Assembly (NCBI GenBank): GCA_045561575.1
Contig: JBJKXM010000046.1
Location: 1-6,975, forward strand
Reading direction: 5' to 3'
DNA from: GCA-002715885 sp045561575
GTDB taxonomy: Bacteria; Bacteroidota; Bacteroidia; Flavobacteriales; BACL11
DNA length: 6,975 nucleotides
Shown: positions 1 through 6,847 of the stretch, piece after piece
Position numbering within the stretch: the stretch's first letter is position 1
Layout of the letters: each line of letters starts with the position of its first letter
Program-made: the position numbers and the translations under genes
The notes under the pieces: model-generated
The model's input: the letters and a program-made list of their open reading frames with translations, nothing else
Told to the model about the DNA's origin: nothing
The model's database searches: none

Positions 1-770
1 CCAATACCTACAGCAGATTTTATTCTTCCATCTTCACCTTCTCCCGCTTCAGTAACACCAAGATGTAATGGGTAGTTCATATCTTCTTTTATCATTTCAT
101 GAACTAAAAGCCTGTAAGCCTGAACCATTACCCGAGTATTAGATGCTTTCATAGAAAGAATAATTTCGTGATAGTCTTCATCTCTACAAATTCTTAAGAA
201 TTCCATAGCTGACTCTACCATTCCTTTGGGAGTATCTCCATACCTGCTTAAAATTCTATCAGATAAGGAACCATGATTAGTTCCAATTCTCATAGCAGTT
301 TTGTGCTCTTTACAAATTCTAACTAATGGAATAAATTTTTCTTTAATTCTATTTAATTCTTCTTGATAAGATTTATCAGTATATTCTATTTCTTCGAATT
401 TTTTCTTGTCAGCATAATTACCAGGATTTATTCTAACTTTTTCAACAATACGTGCAGCTATTTCTGCTGCATTAGGTGTAAAATGAATATCTGCTACAAT
501 TGGTGTAGTATATCCTCTTTTGAGCAATTCATCTTTTATAACTTGTAAATTTTGAGCTTCTTTTTTACTAGGTGCAGTTATTCTTACAAGTTCACATCCA
601 GCTTCAATCATTCTTATAGACTCTTCAACTGTGGCTAATGTGTCCATAGTATTTGCAGTAGTCATAGATTGTACTCTGATAGGATTATTTCCTCCAAAGC
701 CAACTTCACCCACCATTACTTCTCTGGTTTTAAACCTAGAATAAGAAGTTAGGCTATTGCAATATTTCAT
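1..770 (-). CDS. ispG: 4-hydroxy-3-methylbut-2-en-1-yl diphosphate synthase (IspG/GcpE), N-terminal 256 codons, cut by the window edge
   Basis: IspG converts 2-C-methyl-D-erythritol 2,4-cyclodiphosphate to HMBPP, the penultimate step of the cytosolic MEP isoprenoid pathway, using a 4Fe-4S cluster. I translated the minus strand from the ATG at 768-770; the frame stays open for 256 codons to the left edge. Family signatures are clear: TREVMVGEVGFGG (15-27), PIRVQSMTTANTMDT (30-44), IEAGCELVRITAPS (55-68), PIVADIHFTPNAA (90-102), VRINPGNYADKKKF (112-125), RIGTNHGSLSDRI (161-173), SMKASN (206-211) and YPLHLGVTEAGEGEDGRIKSA (split, 233-253). This pattern matches the long IspG of Bacteroidota, chlamydiae and plants, which carries an extra central domain; the cluster-binding cysteines lie C-terminal and fall outside the window. 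The start is fixed by the conserved N-terminus and overlaps the stop of the upstream gene by one base (TAATG), which suggests coupled translation. I see no terminator or promoter between the two genes. Confidence 0.97.
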   Translation of the reverse strand, partial: MKYCNSLTSYSRFKTREVMVGEVGFGGNNPIRVQSMTTANTMDTLATVEESIRMIEAGCELVRITAPSKKEAQNLQVIKDELLKRGYTTPIVADIHFTPNAAEIAARIVEKVRINPGNYADKKKFEEIEYTDKSYQEELNRIKEKFIPLVRICKEHKTAMRIGTNHGSLSDRILSRYGDTPKGMVESAMEFLRICRDEDYHEIILSMKASNTRVMVQAYRLLVHEMIKEDMNYPLHLGVTEAGEGEDGRIKSAVGI

Positions 771-3700
771 TATATCTTAACTACTTTTTTAAGAATTTCT
801 TCAGTATTTGTAATGACTTTTAGCATATAAACCCCATCAGGTAAATAGCTTAAATCTATTTTCTTTTGGAAATCTCCGTTAATTTCTAAAGTGATTTTTT
901 TCAATTGTTTGCCTAAGCTATCAAGCAGAATAAGGTCTGTAATCCCATGAGAAACCCCCTTAATAGTTACTTGATTTTTAGCTGGGTTAGGATAGAAAGC
1001 CCAAGTGTCAATTTTTTCGTCTATTGATGTTGTGTTATTATTTACTTGAAATTCGTGATGGATAAATTTTCCAAAATCGCCTTCAAATATTTTAATCCAG
1101 CTAGCACCTATTTGTCTAAATCGAGCCATTCCAGCACCATCATTATTTGCCCAAAAATCAATTCCATCATCGTCAGTGTCATTCATTAGAAAGGTATAAC
1201 AACCATCATCAAAAACTAGCGTGTCTCTGTACTGACTATTAATTAACAAACTTCCGCCATTTGCAGATTCATAAACTAAATTATTATTTCTATCAAATAT
1301 ATCCCAAGAAGTTTCTGATTGATTAAGGCCAATACTCCCACTATTTGTTTGAAGCCAAAGAGCGAAGGTGTTATCATATGAAGGAACAGGATCAAAAGTT
1401 GAGTTAATATAGTTGTTATAGATGTTTTCATCATTAGATTGATTAGGTTCGCTTATTTCAACATAAAATTTATTGTCAGAACTTAATAAATTATTCCAAA
1501 TATTGTACGGAGCAGCTAAAGTCACGGTATCTTGTTTCATAAAATCTAGACTCCCATTCCAAATTTCCATTTCCTTAGTAGTAGAATTATTTACCCAGTA
1601 TTCAATCTTTAGACTTGTCAATGTTGTTGACCCCGTATTTCTAATAATGATTTTTGGTTTACCACAGGTAGGGTTGATTCTTGAAAATTTCACTTTGTTT
1701 GTTGGTGCAATAACATCAATTACTGAAGCGTCAAGATTATGATTTGGAGCTTTGTAACTTACTAGCTGTGAGCTAACCCAATAATTAGATGTTCCAGATG
1801 CATTAGTAACTCCATAATCAACATTATGTATTTGTCCAGGTGTAACTAATGAAGTAATATCATCTTCTCTAATATCTGAAGCTTGGCCTGGGCACCAACC
1901 TGCCCTATCATATATCCAAGTACCTCCTTGGGGATATATTGGATTTGCACCACATTCCGTCCAAACACGCCAGGTATATTCTATAATTCCACCATTTACA
2001 TTTAAGTAATGATCTCTTGGAATAAATTCACCTTCTTGTCCGTGTCCTGTAATCACTGTTCTTAATTTGTATGAGACTGCTGATGGGTCAAACAAAACAT
2101 CTCTTGCTTCAAATGAGTTCTCATTTAAAATAGAAGTATATCCTTTAGATTGAGGTCTCCATATTTGCTGAATGTTAACTACATCTAGAGGGGGAGTTCC
2201 AACAATGAAATGAAATTTTATGTCCATGTCTTCTTGCCATTGACCACCACTTGTCATATTCATTCTTTTTAATCCTTTTAAAATAGGCGCAAAATCAGTA
2301 ACATCAAAGTACCAAGTCTTTCCATATGTTCCCAAATCTAAATAAGCACCATATGGAGTAACAAATGACATGATTTGAAATGCCATTGGATATCTATTAT
2401 AGTAAGTCAATTCACCAACATTTATTGTGCTATCAATAGTAGTAGTGTCAGTAGATATTATTGCTCCACTAGCATCATAAGTATAGCTTACTGCATGCCA
2501 AAATGTATTTGATGAAACAACAGCAATACTATCATGTAGTAGTGAGTTATAATTTGAATATATCGATCTTTCCTCTACTGTATTTGGTGCGGCTAGTAAT
2601 GAGTCTAAGACCGTGACTGTAGTTGTAGTTGTATTATAATCCCCCTGAAAAATATTTATATGAGGCCTATAGTTTGTTGATGTAAAGAATTGAGAAATGT
2701 TTTCTCCTCTTGATGATTCCCAAAGAACATTTCCGTTGAAAATTGCAGTTTGGTTATTTGTTGAATTATCAGTAGCTGTTGTTCCTGTGCCTTCATTAAG
2801 AGGATAATAAGCTACTAAATTATTATAATCAGGATGATTATTATCTATTCTTAAATTCATCCAGTTATTGATTGTGACTGCATCAACTTCTTTGTCAAAT
2901 ATTCTAAACTCTTTAATCTTTCCATCCCAAAAATAACCTGTTCCTTTTCCATTTGATGCTAATTTCAATTCTTGAATATCTATTGGAGCAGTTTTGTTAT
3001 TTCCACTATGCCAAAGCACTCCATTTAGGTACATTTTCATTTCACCACTTGTACAGTTTTTTGTAAAAGCCCAATGGTTCCACTGCGTTGAGAATTCATG
3101 TTGTGATGCTGCTTTATCAATTCTGTCATAAGAGCCAGCATTATTACCGCAATCCCAATATACTCTGCTATTGCTCCAAGGAAAATGAATGTTTAAATTT
3201 CTGGTCCCATTTGCATCCAGACCTTCCAAGATGGTGCTGTTGTAAGGAAGTGTGCCTTCATCTCCATAAACCCAAAATGATACCGTTACTTCATTATTAA
3301 TCGATGCTAATGAACTATGCGGAATCATAATTGATTCAGCTTGATTAACATCAATATTGTTGGCGTCACTTGAATATAATCCGGAATTAAATCCTGTTGA
3401 ATCACCTAAAATTAATGTTGAGTTTGAGCTTATAGCATTCGTTGTAGAAAATTCTATAATTAAGTTTGATGTGGAATCCCAATGAAAAGGAGTGTGAAAT
3501 TGAAGCCTGTTTTCTCCATTTATAAAAGCTACATTAGCGTGAAAAGTTTCAGTAAATCCATTTAAGTGAGGGTGGTTAGCATTTAGCACTGAATCAGTCG
3601 TTAGTTTTAGTTTAATTTTTAAAAAGTTTGCAGAACTAGATCCACCACTAAAAATAGATATACCATCAATTGAATCATTATTAAGTCCTAAGCTATTAAG

Positions 3701-4222
3701 TTCATTAGCATGATAAAGGAATTGTGATTTGTTAGAATTATTGTCTGTGTCAATTACATAGTTAAGTTGATTTGTACCACTTCCTATTTGAGTGGTATCT
3801 TCGCTAATTATATTATTAATTATTGTGTTTTGTTGATTAAACTGATAGTAATTATAAACAGGATTTATACTGTAAGGATAAATATTGCCTGAAAAATTTG
3901 AGATTAGATGACTGGTTGTTTTTGCTTTGATAGAGTCAACCCTACTTGAATCATGAATATTAGTATGGCAGCTGTAGTCCCATGCTCCGCATCCAATATT
4001 ATTAATACTCCCACTTGTGTTTACAACATCATCTTTACACCTCATATTATATGACATGATAATCTTTTCATATGTCATTGAGTTATTTGGAAAATTTATC
4101 ATGGTATCTCTAGTTGTGCTAGAGTAATCAAATGTTTGAATGGTGATGGTATCACCAGGGCTTTGGGCACTTGTTGATATGCAAAGCAGAAGTAATACTA
4201 GTGTGATGGAATTCTTTAACAT
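770..4222 (-). CDS. Secreted peptide-N-glycosidase F-like protein with inserted LamG-like domain and T9SS type A sorting domain
   Basis: Residue numbers count from the TTG at 4246. I prefer the ATG at 4222 (residue 9), which gives a clean signal peptide (MLKNSITLVLLLLCISTSA, then Q) and about 1150 residues. Modules in order: PNGase F N-terminal start with GCGAWDY (85-91, Asp90 matching catalytic Asp60 of PNGase F); a QFLYHANEL beta-module (about 175-285); a LamG/ConA-like domain (about 295-510, with VTVSFWVYG, WNHWAFTK, MKMYLNGVLW, GKIKEFRIFDKEV); resumed PNGase F fold (about 620-830, with FVTPYG, FDVTDFAPILKG, FIVGTP, LRTVITGHG, CGANPIYPQGGTWIYDRAGWCPG); a CARDB-like segment (about 835-950); a GCYTFLMNDTDDDGIDFWAN module (about 955-1068); and a sorting domain starting at YPNP (1085). 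Glu740 aligns with Glu206, but Glu118 appears replaced. It may remove N-glycans or bind glycoproteins at the cell surface; activity is uncertain. Second gene of the DUF502-ispG run. Confidence 0.85.
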   Translation of the reverse strand: MLKNSITLVLLLLCISTSAQSPGDTITIQTFDYSSTTRDTMINFPNNSMTYEKIIMSYNMRCKDDVVNTSGSINNIGCGAWDYSCHTNIHDSSRVDSIKAKTTSHLISNFSGNIYPYSINPVYNYYQFNQQNTIINNIISEDTTQIGSGTNQLNYVIDTDNNSNKSQFLYHANELNSLGLNNDSIDGISIFSGGSSSANFLKIKLKLTTDSVLNANHPHLNGFTETFHANVAFINGENRLQFHTPFHWDSTSNLIIEFSTTNAISSNSTLILGDSTGFNSGLYSSDANNIDVNQAESIMIPHSSLASINNEVTVSFWVYGDEGTLPYNSTILEGLDANGTRNLNIHFPWSNSRVYWDCGNNAGSYDRIDKAASQHEFSTQWNHWAFTKNCTSGEMKMYLNGVLWHSGNNKTAPIDIQELKLASNGKGTGYFWDGKIKEFRIFDKEVDAVTINNWMNLRIDNNHPDYNNLVAYYPLNEGTGTTATDNSTNNQTAIFNGNVLWESSRGENISQFFTSTNYRPHINIFQGDYNTTTTTVTVLDSLLAAPNTVEERSIYSNYNSLLHDSIAVVSSNTFWHAVSYTYDASGAIISTDTTTIDSTINVGELTYYNRYPMAFQIMSFVTPYGAYLDLGTYGKTWYFDVTDFAPILKGLKRMNMTSGGQWQEDMDIKFHFIVGTPPLDVVNIQQIWRPQSKGYTSILNENSFEARDVLFDPSAVSYKLRTVITGHGQEGEFIPRDHYLNVNGGIIEYTWRVWTECGANPIYPQGGTWIYDRAGWCPGQASDIREDDITSLVTPGQIHNVDYGVTNASGTSNYWVSSQLVSYKAPNHNLDASVIDVIAPTNKVKFSRINPTCGKPKIIIRNTGSTTLTSLKIEYWVNNSTTKEMEIWNGSLDFMKQDTVTLAAPYNIWNNLLSSDNKFYVEISEPNQSNDENIYNNYINSTFDPVPSYDNTFALWLQTNSGSIGLNQSETSWDIFDRNNNLVYESANGGSLLINSQYRDTLVFDDGCYTFLMNDTDDDGIDFWANNDGAGMARFRQIGASWIKIFEGDFGKFIHHEFQVNNNTTSIDEKIDTWAFYPNPAKNQVTIKGVSHGITDLILLDSLGKQLKKITLEINGDFQKKIDLSYLPDGVYMLKVITNTEEILKKVVKI

Positions 4223-4254
4223 GCTTAGTGGGATTTTTATCTTCAAATTTAATT

Positions 4255-4806
4255 TTAATTTTCAACTTCCGAAACTCCCCCTGAGACAATTAATTTCATA
4301 ATATCTCTTGATGGAGTGTCAATAGGAGTTAGGTTTTTTTTGTCTACTAAAAAAACATTTCCTGAAAACGTTAGTGAATGAGGTATATATACCAGAACCT
4401 TATCACTATTAATATTTAGGTTTTGTAAATCATCATTAGTAATAAACCCAAATCTTTCAATGGATGAGTTGTCGTATATTTTGACAAGTACTGCCTGATC
4501 AAAACCTTTCTTGTTTCCAAAAAATGTATTCATCAAATCTTTTACTGACGAATAGATTGTTTTTAAAAGTGGAGCTTTGTCTAGAATTTTTTTAAATAAA
4601 GCATTAAATGGAGATGCAATTAATTTTGACCCAACCATTCCAATTATTGTGATTAGTGCAAAAAGAACAATAAGGCTAATAAAGGTATTTTTAATTGGTA
4701 AAATATCCGCAATCTTATTAAGAGCATACACAACAACAAATATTGTTACGCTAATAGGAACAATGTAAAGTAGTCCCTGCAGGAAGTAGTTTAAAATTTT
4801 TTTCAT
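4255..4806 (-). CDS. DUF502 family inner-membrane protein
   Basis: A 183-residue protein of the DUF502 family (PF04367), which has no firmly established function that I can name. Two hydrophobic segments at about 7-29 and 41-62 form an N-terminal hairpin that should sit in the cytoplasmic membrane, followed by a soluble part of about 120 residues. Family hallmarks visible are the N-terminal FLQGLLYIVPISVTIFV run, PLLKTIYSSVKDLMNTF (79-95), the YIPHSLTFSGNVFLV stretch (140-154), and MKLIVSGG near the C-terminus (170-177), in the usual order and at usual family length. The ATG at 4804-4806 is followed by MKKILNYF, with no better start upstream. Its stop lies 8 bases before the longest possible start (TTG) of the PNGase-like gene, or 32 bases before the preferred ATG, so the two are probably cotranscribed. 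It is the first gene of the leftward run and faces the repeat-rich intergenic region. Confidence 0.9.
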   Translation of the reverse strand: MKKILNYFLQGLLYIVPISVTIFVVVYALNKIADILPIKNTFISLIVLFALITIIGMVGSKLIASPFNALFKKILDKAPLLKTIYSSVKDLMNTFFGNKKGFDQAVLVKIYDNSSIERFGFITNDDLQNLNINSDKVLVYIPHSLTFSGNVFLVDKKNLTPIDTPSRDIMKLIVSGGVSEVEN

Positions 4807-4936
4807 GATTTCTAAATAAAATTAAAGATAATAATCTTCAACAAAATTTGCATGCTGATTAGTTTTAAAAAATGTTTAACATAAAGATAAGATTTAAGTT
4901 TTTTAATTTTTTTAGAATATTTTATTTAATTTTTAT

Positions 4937-5028
4937 TCATTTTATGACTTTTTATTAAACTTTTGTTCATTTCTTTGCTTTTTTGTGTAATTTTTTATCA
5001 TTTTTTTGCTTTTTCGTGTAATTTTTTA
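4937..5028. repeat. 31-bp tandem repeat, two good copies plus one degenerate copy
   Basis: Copies at 4967-4997 and 4998-5028 abut and differ at only two positions (C/T at 4973 versus 5004, and T/C at 4984 versus 5015). Each reads TCATTT, a pyrimidine, TTTGC, a T-run, then GTGTAATTTTTTA. The preceding 4937-4966 begins with the same TCATTT and shows similar spacing of GACTTTTT, AA and TTTT blocks, so it may be a diverged third copy. The 31-bp period is close to three helical turns. No protein-coding frame runs through it. Confidence 0.8.
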
Positions 5029-5100
5029 AATTATATAGTTTTAATTACTTTTTTATTTTTCATTTTAGGATTTTTTTTATTACATTTTTTATCATTTTGT

Positions 5101-5162
5101 TAAATTTTAGTACATTTTAGTGCATTTTAGTGCATTTTAGTGCATTTTAGTGCATTTTAATG
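5101..5162. repeat. 10-bp tandem array (TGCATTTTAG unit, six units)
   Basis: Six back-to-back decamers: TAAATTTTAG, TACATTTTAG, three identical TGCATTTTAG, and TGCATTTTAA, followed by TG. Each carries a TTTT tract in the same phase, so the tracts repeat once per 10 bp, near the DNA helical pitch, which is the arrangement known to bend DNA. Because the period is not a multiple of three, each unit contributes a TAG (plus strand) or TAA (minus strand) stop that cycles through the frames, so the array is not coding. It ends about 100 bases before the sulfotransferase-like start. Confidence 0.92.
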
Positions 5163-5228
5163 TTTTTTTCTTTATTTCTAGTGTAGGATTATTTACAACA
5201 TTTTTTTATTCGTAAAATCTTTCCTTTC

Positions 5229-5245
5229 TAATTTTGTTAAATTTG
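5229..5245 (+). promoter_or_regulatory. Candidate Bacteroidota -7 boxes (two TAnnTTTG matches)
   Basis: TAATTTTG (5229-5236) and TAAATTTG (5238-5245) both fit the TAnnTTTG -7 consensus known for the main sigma factor of Bacteroidota, and lie 18-27 bases before the ATG at 5264. Neither has a good TTTG-type -33 box at the expected distance, and such words arise easily in AT-rich DNA. If used, the mRNA leader would be very short. Confidence 0.3.
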
Positions 5246-5263
5246 TTCAAATTCCCCACCAGT

Positions 5264-6847
5264 ATGAATAAATTATTGCTTACTACGATTTTATCAATTC
5301 TTTCTGTTTTTTGCTTTTCTCAAAATTTCAACGGGTTTGCTCTTTACAATTCACAAGGTGACAACACAACCTATTTAATAGACGAAAATTTAAATATTGC
5401 ACATACTTGGACTTTGACAACTGAGTGTAATTATACTGTTCTTTTAAAAGATAATGGAAATATTGTTCGTGGAACTAAAAACAATTCCCAAACTGGTGGT
5501 ACCACAAATACCCTCAATGGGGCTGCTAGTGGTGGTAGATTACAAGAGATCGATCCAATGGGAAATGTAGTTATGGATTTTATTTATTCTAGCCCTGATT
5601 ATTTATCTCATCATGACATTTGCTTAATTGGTGATAACGTCTTACTTACAGCCTGGGAGGTAAAAACAGCTGCTGAGGTAAATGCCTTAGGTGGAAATGT
5701 AACATCTGATAAATGGCCCACTCATTTAATTGAAGTTGCTAATGACGGAAATGGAGGAGGGCAAATTGTTTGGGAGTGGCATATTTGGGATCACTTAATT
5801 CAAGATACCGACCCATCCAAACCTAATTATGGAGTTATTTCTGAAAACCCTCAACTTATTGATATCAATATGATTACAAATAGTGGTGGTGGGGGACCTG
5901 GAGGAGGTGGGGGTGATTGGTTTCATGTTAATGGAGTTCATTACAATGAAGATTTAGATCAAATAGCATTTTCATCCCGATTTGCTAGTGAAATTTATAT
6001 TATTGACCATAGTACTACAACGGCAGAAGCTGCTTCACATAGTGGAGGTAATTCTGGTATGGGTGGTGATATTCTATACAGGTGGGGTAATCCTTCAAAC
6101 TATAATATGACTGGAAATCAAATAATACCAGGTGCTGTACATGACGTTAGGTGGATAAAAAATGACGGTAGACCTAATGGAGGGTTCTTACAGATATTTA
6201 ATAATATTGGTGTTTCAAATAGTCAATCAACTGTTGATGGTATTGATACCCCAATTGACCCCAGTAATCCTTACAATTATTCTAGAACATCAGGGCAAGC
6301 TTATGGACCTTCTTCTTATTCAACAAGGTATGTTTGTGCTTATTCTGCTCCTGGGCAATCTGCTTCTGATAGAATGTATAATGGAAATATATTTGTCAAT
6401 GCTTCTGGAGGCCAAGGAGGTGCAGGTGTAATGTATGAAGTAGACTCAAATGGAACAATAGTTTGGGGGCCATATAATGCTGATAGCCAAAAAGCTTTTA
6501 GATATGAATGTGAATATCCAGGAATTGTTGCATTACAGCCTTATATGAATTCAACAGCTACAACATCATGTTTTTCTACATCTATCACCAATAAAACTGA
6601 GAAATTAATTTCTATTTACCCAAATCCTTCAAATGGTCATGTAAATATTAAATTACCTTTAAATTTTAAATCCAAGAATATAAAAGTTCATAATAGTTTG
6701 GGACAAGAAATTTTAAATCTTAATAATACAAATGATTTTAACCTGTTAGAAATTGATTTGTCATTATATCCACAGGGATTTTATCATTTTAGTATTTTTG
6801 AAGACAACAATAAATTATACTCACATAAATTGTCTTTAACGAAATAA
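5264..6847 (+). CDS. Secreted aryl-sulfate sulfotransferase-like (ASST) beta-propeller protein with T9SS type A sorting domain
   Basis: A 527-residue protein from the ATG at 5264. A TTG start 30 bases upstream would add 10 polar residues before the signal peptide and is less likely. Residues 1-19 are a signal peptide (MNKLLLTTILSILSVFCFS, then QN). Residues about 20-425 match the ASST-type propeller of Bacteroidota: SHHDICLIGDNVLLTAWE (115-132), IVWEWHIWDHLIQD (168-181), DWFHVNGVHYNEDLDQIAFSS (split, 218-238), EIYIIDHSTTTAEA (243-256), GGDILYRWGNP (267-277), HDVRWI (293-298), RMYNGNIFVNASGG (370-383) and SQKAFRYECEYPGI (408-421). Histidines 116, 117, 221, 226 and 293 are candidates for the sulfate-handling site, since ASST enzymes use a transiently sulfated histidine; I could not map them to E. 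coli AssT with certainty. A glycine run (208-217) interrupts one loop. The T9SS domain starts at YPNP (452-455) and ends HKLSLTK. Phenolic sulfate transfer outside the cell is possible but unproven; many relatives are only annotated by fold. Confidence 0.85.
   Translation: MNKLLLTTILSILSVFCFSQNFNGFALYNSQGDNTTYLIDENLNIAHTWTLTTECNYTVLLKDNGNIVRGTKNNSQTGGTTNTLNGAASGGRLQEIDPMGNVVMDFIYSSPDYLSHHDICLIGDNVLLTAWEVKTAAEVNALGGNVTSDKWPTHLIEVANDGNGGGQIVWEWHIWDHLIQDTDPSKPNYGVISENPQLIDINMITNSGGGGPGGGGGDWFHVNGVHYNEDLDQIAFSSRFASEIYIIDHSTTTAEAASHSGGNSGMGGDILYRWGNPSNYNMTGNQIIPGAVHDVRWIKNDGRPNGGFLQIFNNIGVSNSQSTVDGIDTPIDPSNPYNYSRTSGQAYGPSSYSTRYVCAYSAPGQSASDRMYNGNIFVNASGGQGGAGVMYEVDSNGTIVWGPYNADSQKAFRYECEYPGIVALQPYMNSTATTSCFSTSITNKTEKLISIYPNPSNGHVNIKLPLNFKSKNIKVHNSLGQEILNLNNTNDFNLLEIDLSLYPQGFYHFSIFEDNNKLYSHKLSLTK

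Larger units (their letters stand above)
4807..5263. other. 457-bp divergent intergenic region, T-rich on the plus strand, with short tandem repeats
   Basis: No gene is supported here. The part from about 4890 to 5165 is strikingly asymmetric: the plus strand is mostly T with few C or G, broken up by recurring TCATTTT or CATTTTAG words (for example near 4937, 4967, 4998, 5060, 5092 and through 5110-5160). It must hold the promoters of both the leftward DUF502 operon and the rightward sulfotransferase-like gene. I found no convincing promoter for the leftward run. Confidence 0.8.

Noticed and set aside
363..548. Plus-strand open frame of 61 codons
   Set aside because: It lies antisense to the well-conserved ispG and its translation is a low-complexity mix of F, I, C and N with no recognisable domain.
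1473..1742. Plus-strand open frame of 89 codons
   Set aside because: Antisense to the CARDB-like part of the PNGase-like gene, whose reading frame is clearly the coding one.
3088..3300. Plus-strand open frame of 70 codons
   Set aside because: Antisense to the LamG-like domain, Cys- and His-rich by chance, with no domain.
4577..4768. Plus-strand open frame of 63 codons
   Set aside because: Antisense to the transmembrane part of the DUF502 gene; its hydrophobicity mirrors the opposite strand.
4825..4838. Small inverted repeat AAGAT-AATA-ATCTT near the DUF502 start
   Set aside because: A 5-bp AT-rich stem is too weak to be a terminator or a convincing operator and is expected by chance here.
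4823..4889. Two TATCTTTA words on the minus strand as -7 boxes for the leftward operon
   Set aside because: Both lack the final G of TAnnTTTG and no TTTG-type -33 box lies at a suitable distance, so I did not call a promoter.
4937..5162. Possible CRISPR array
   Set aside because: Repeats are direct and abutting with no unique spacers, and the units are low-complexity T-rich sequence.
6162..6431. Plus-strand open frame of 89 codons in another frame of the sulfotransferase-like gene
   Set aside because: The overlapping frame holds conserved family motifs throughout, so this one is a shadow.
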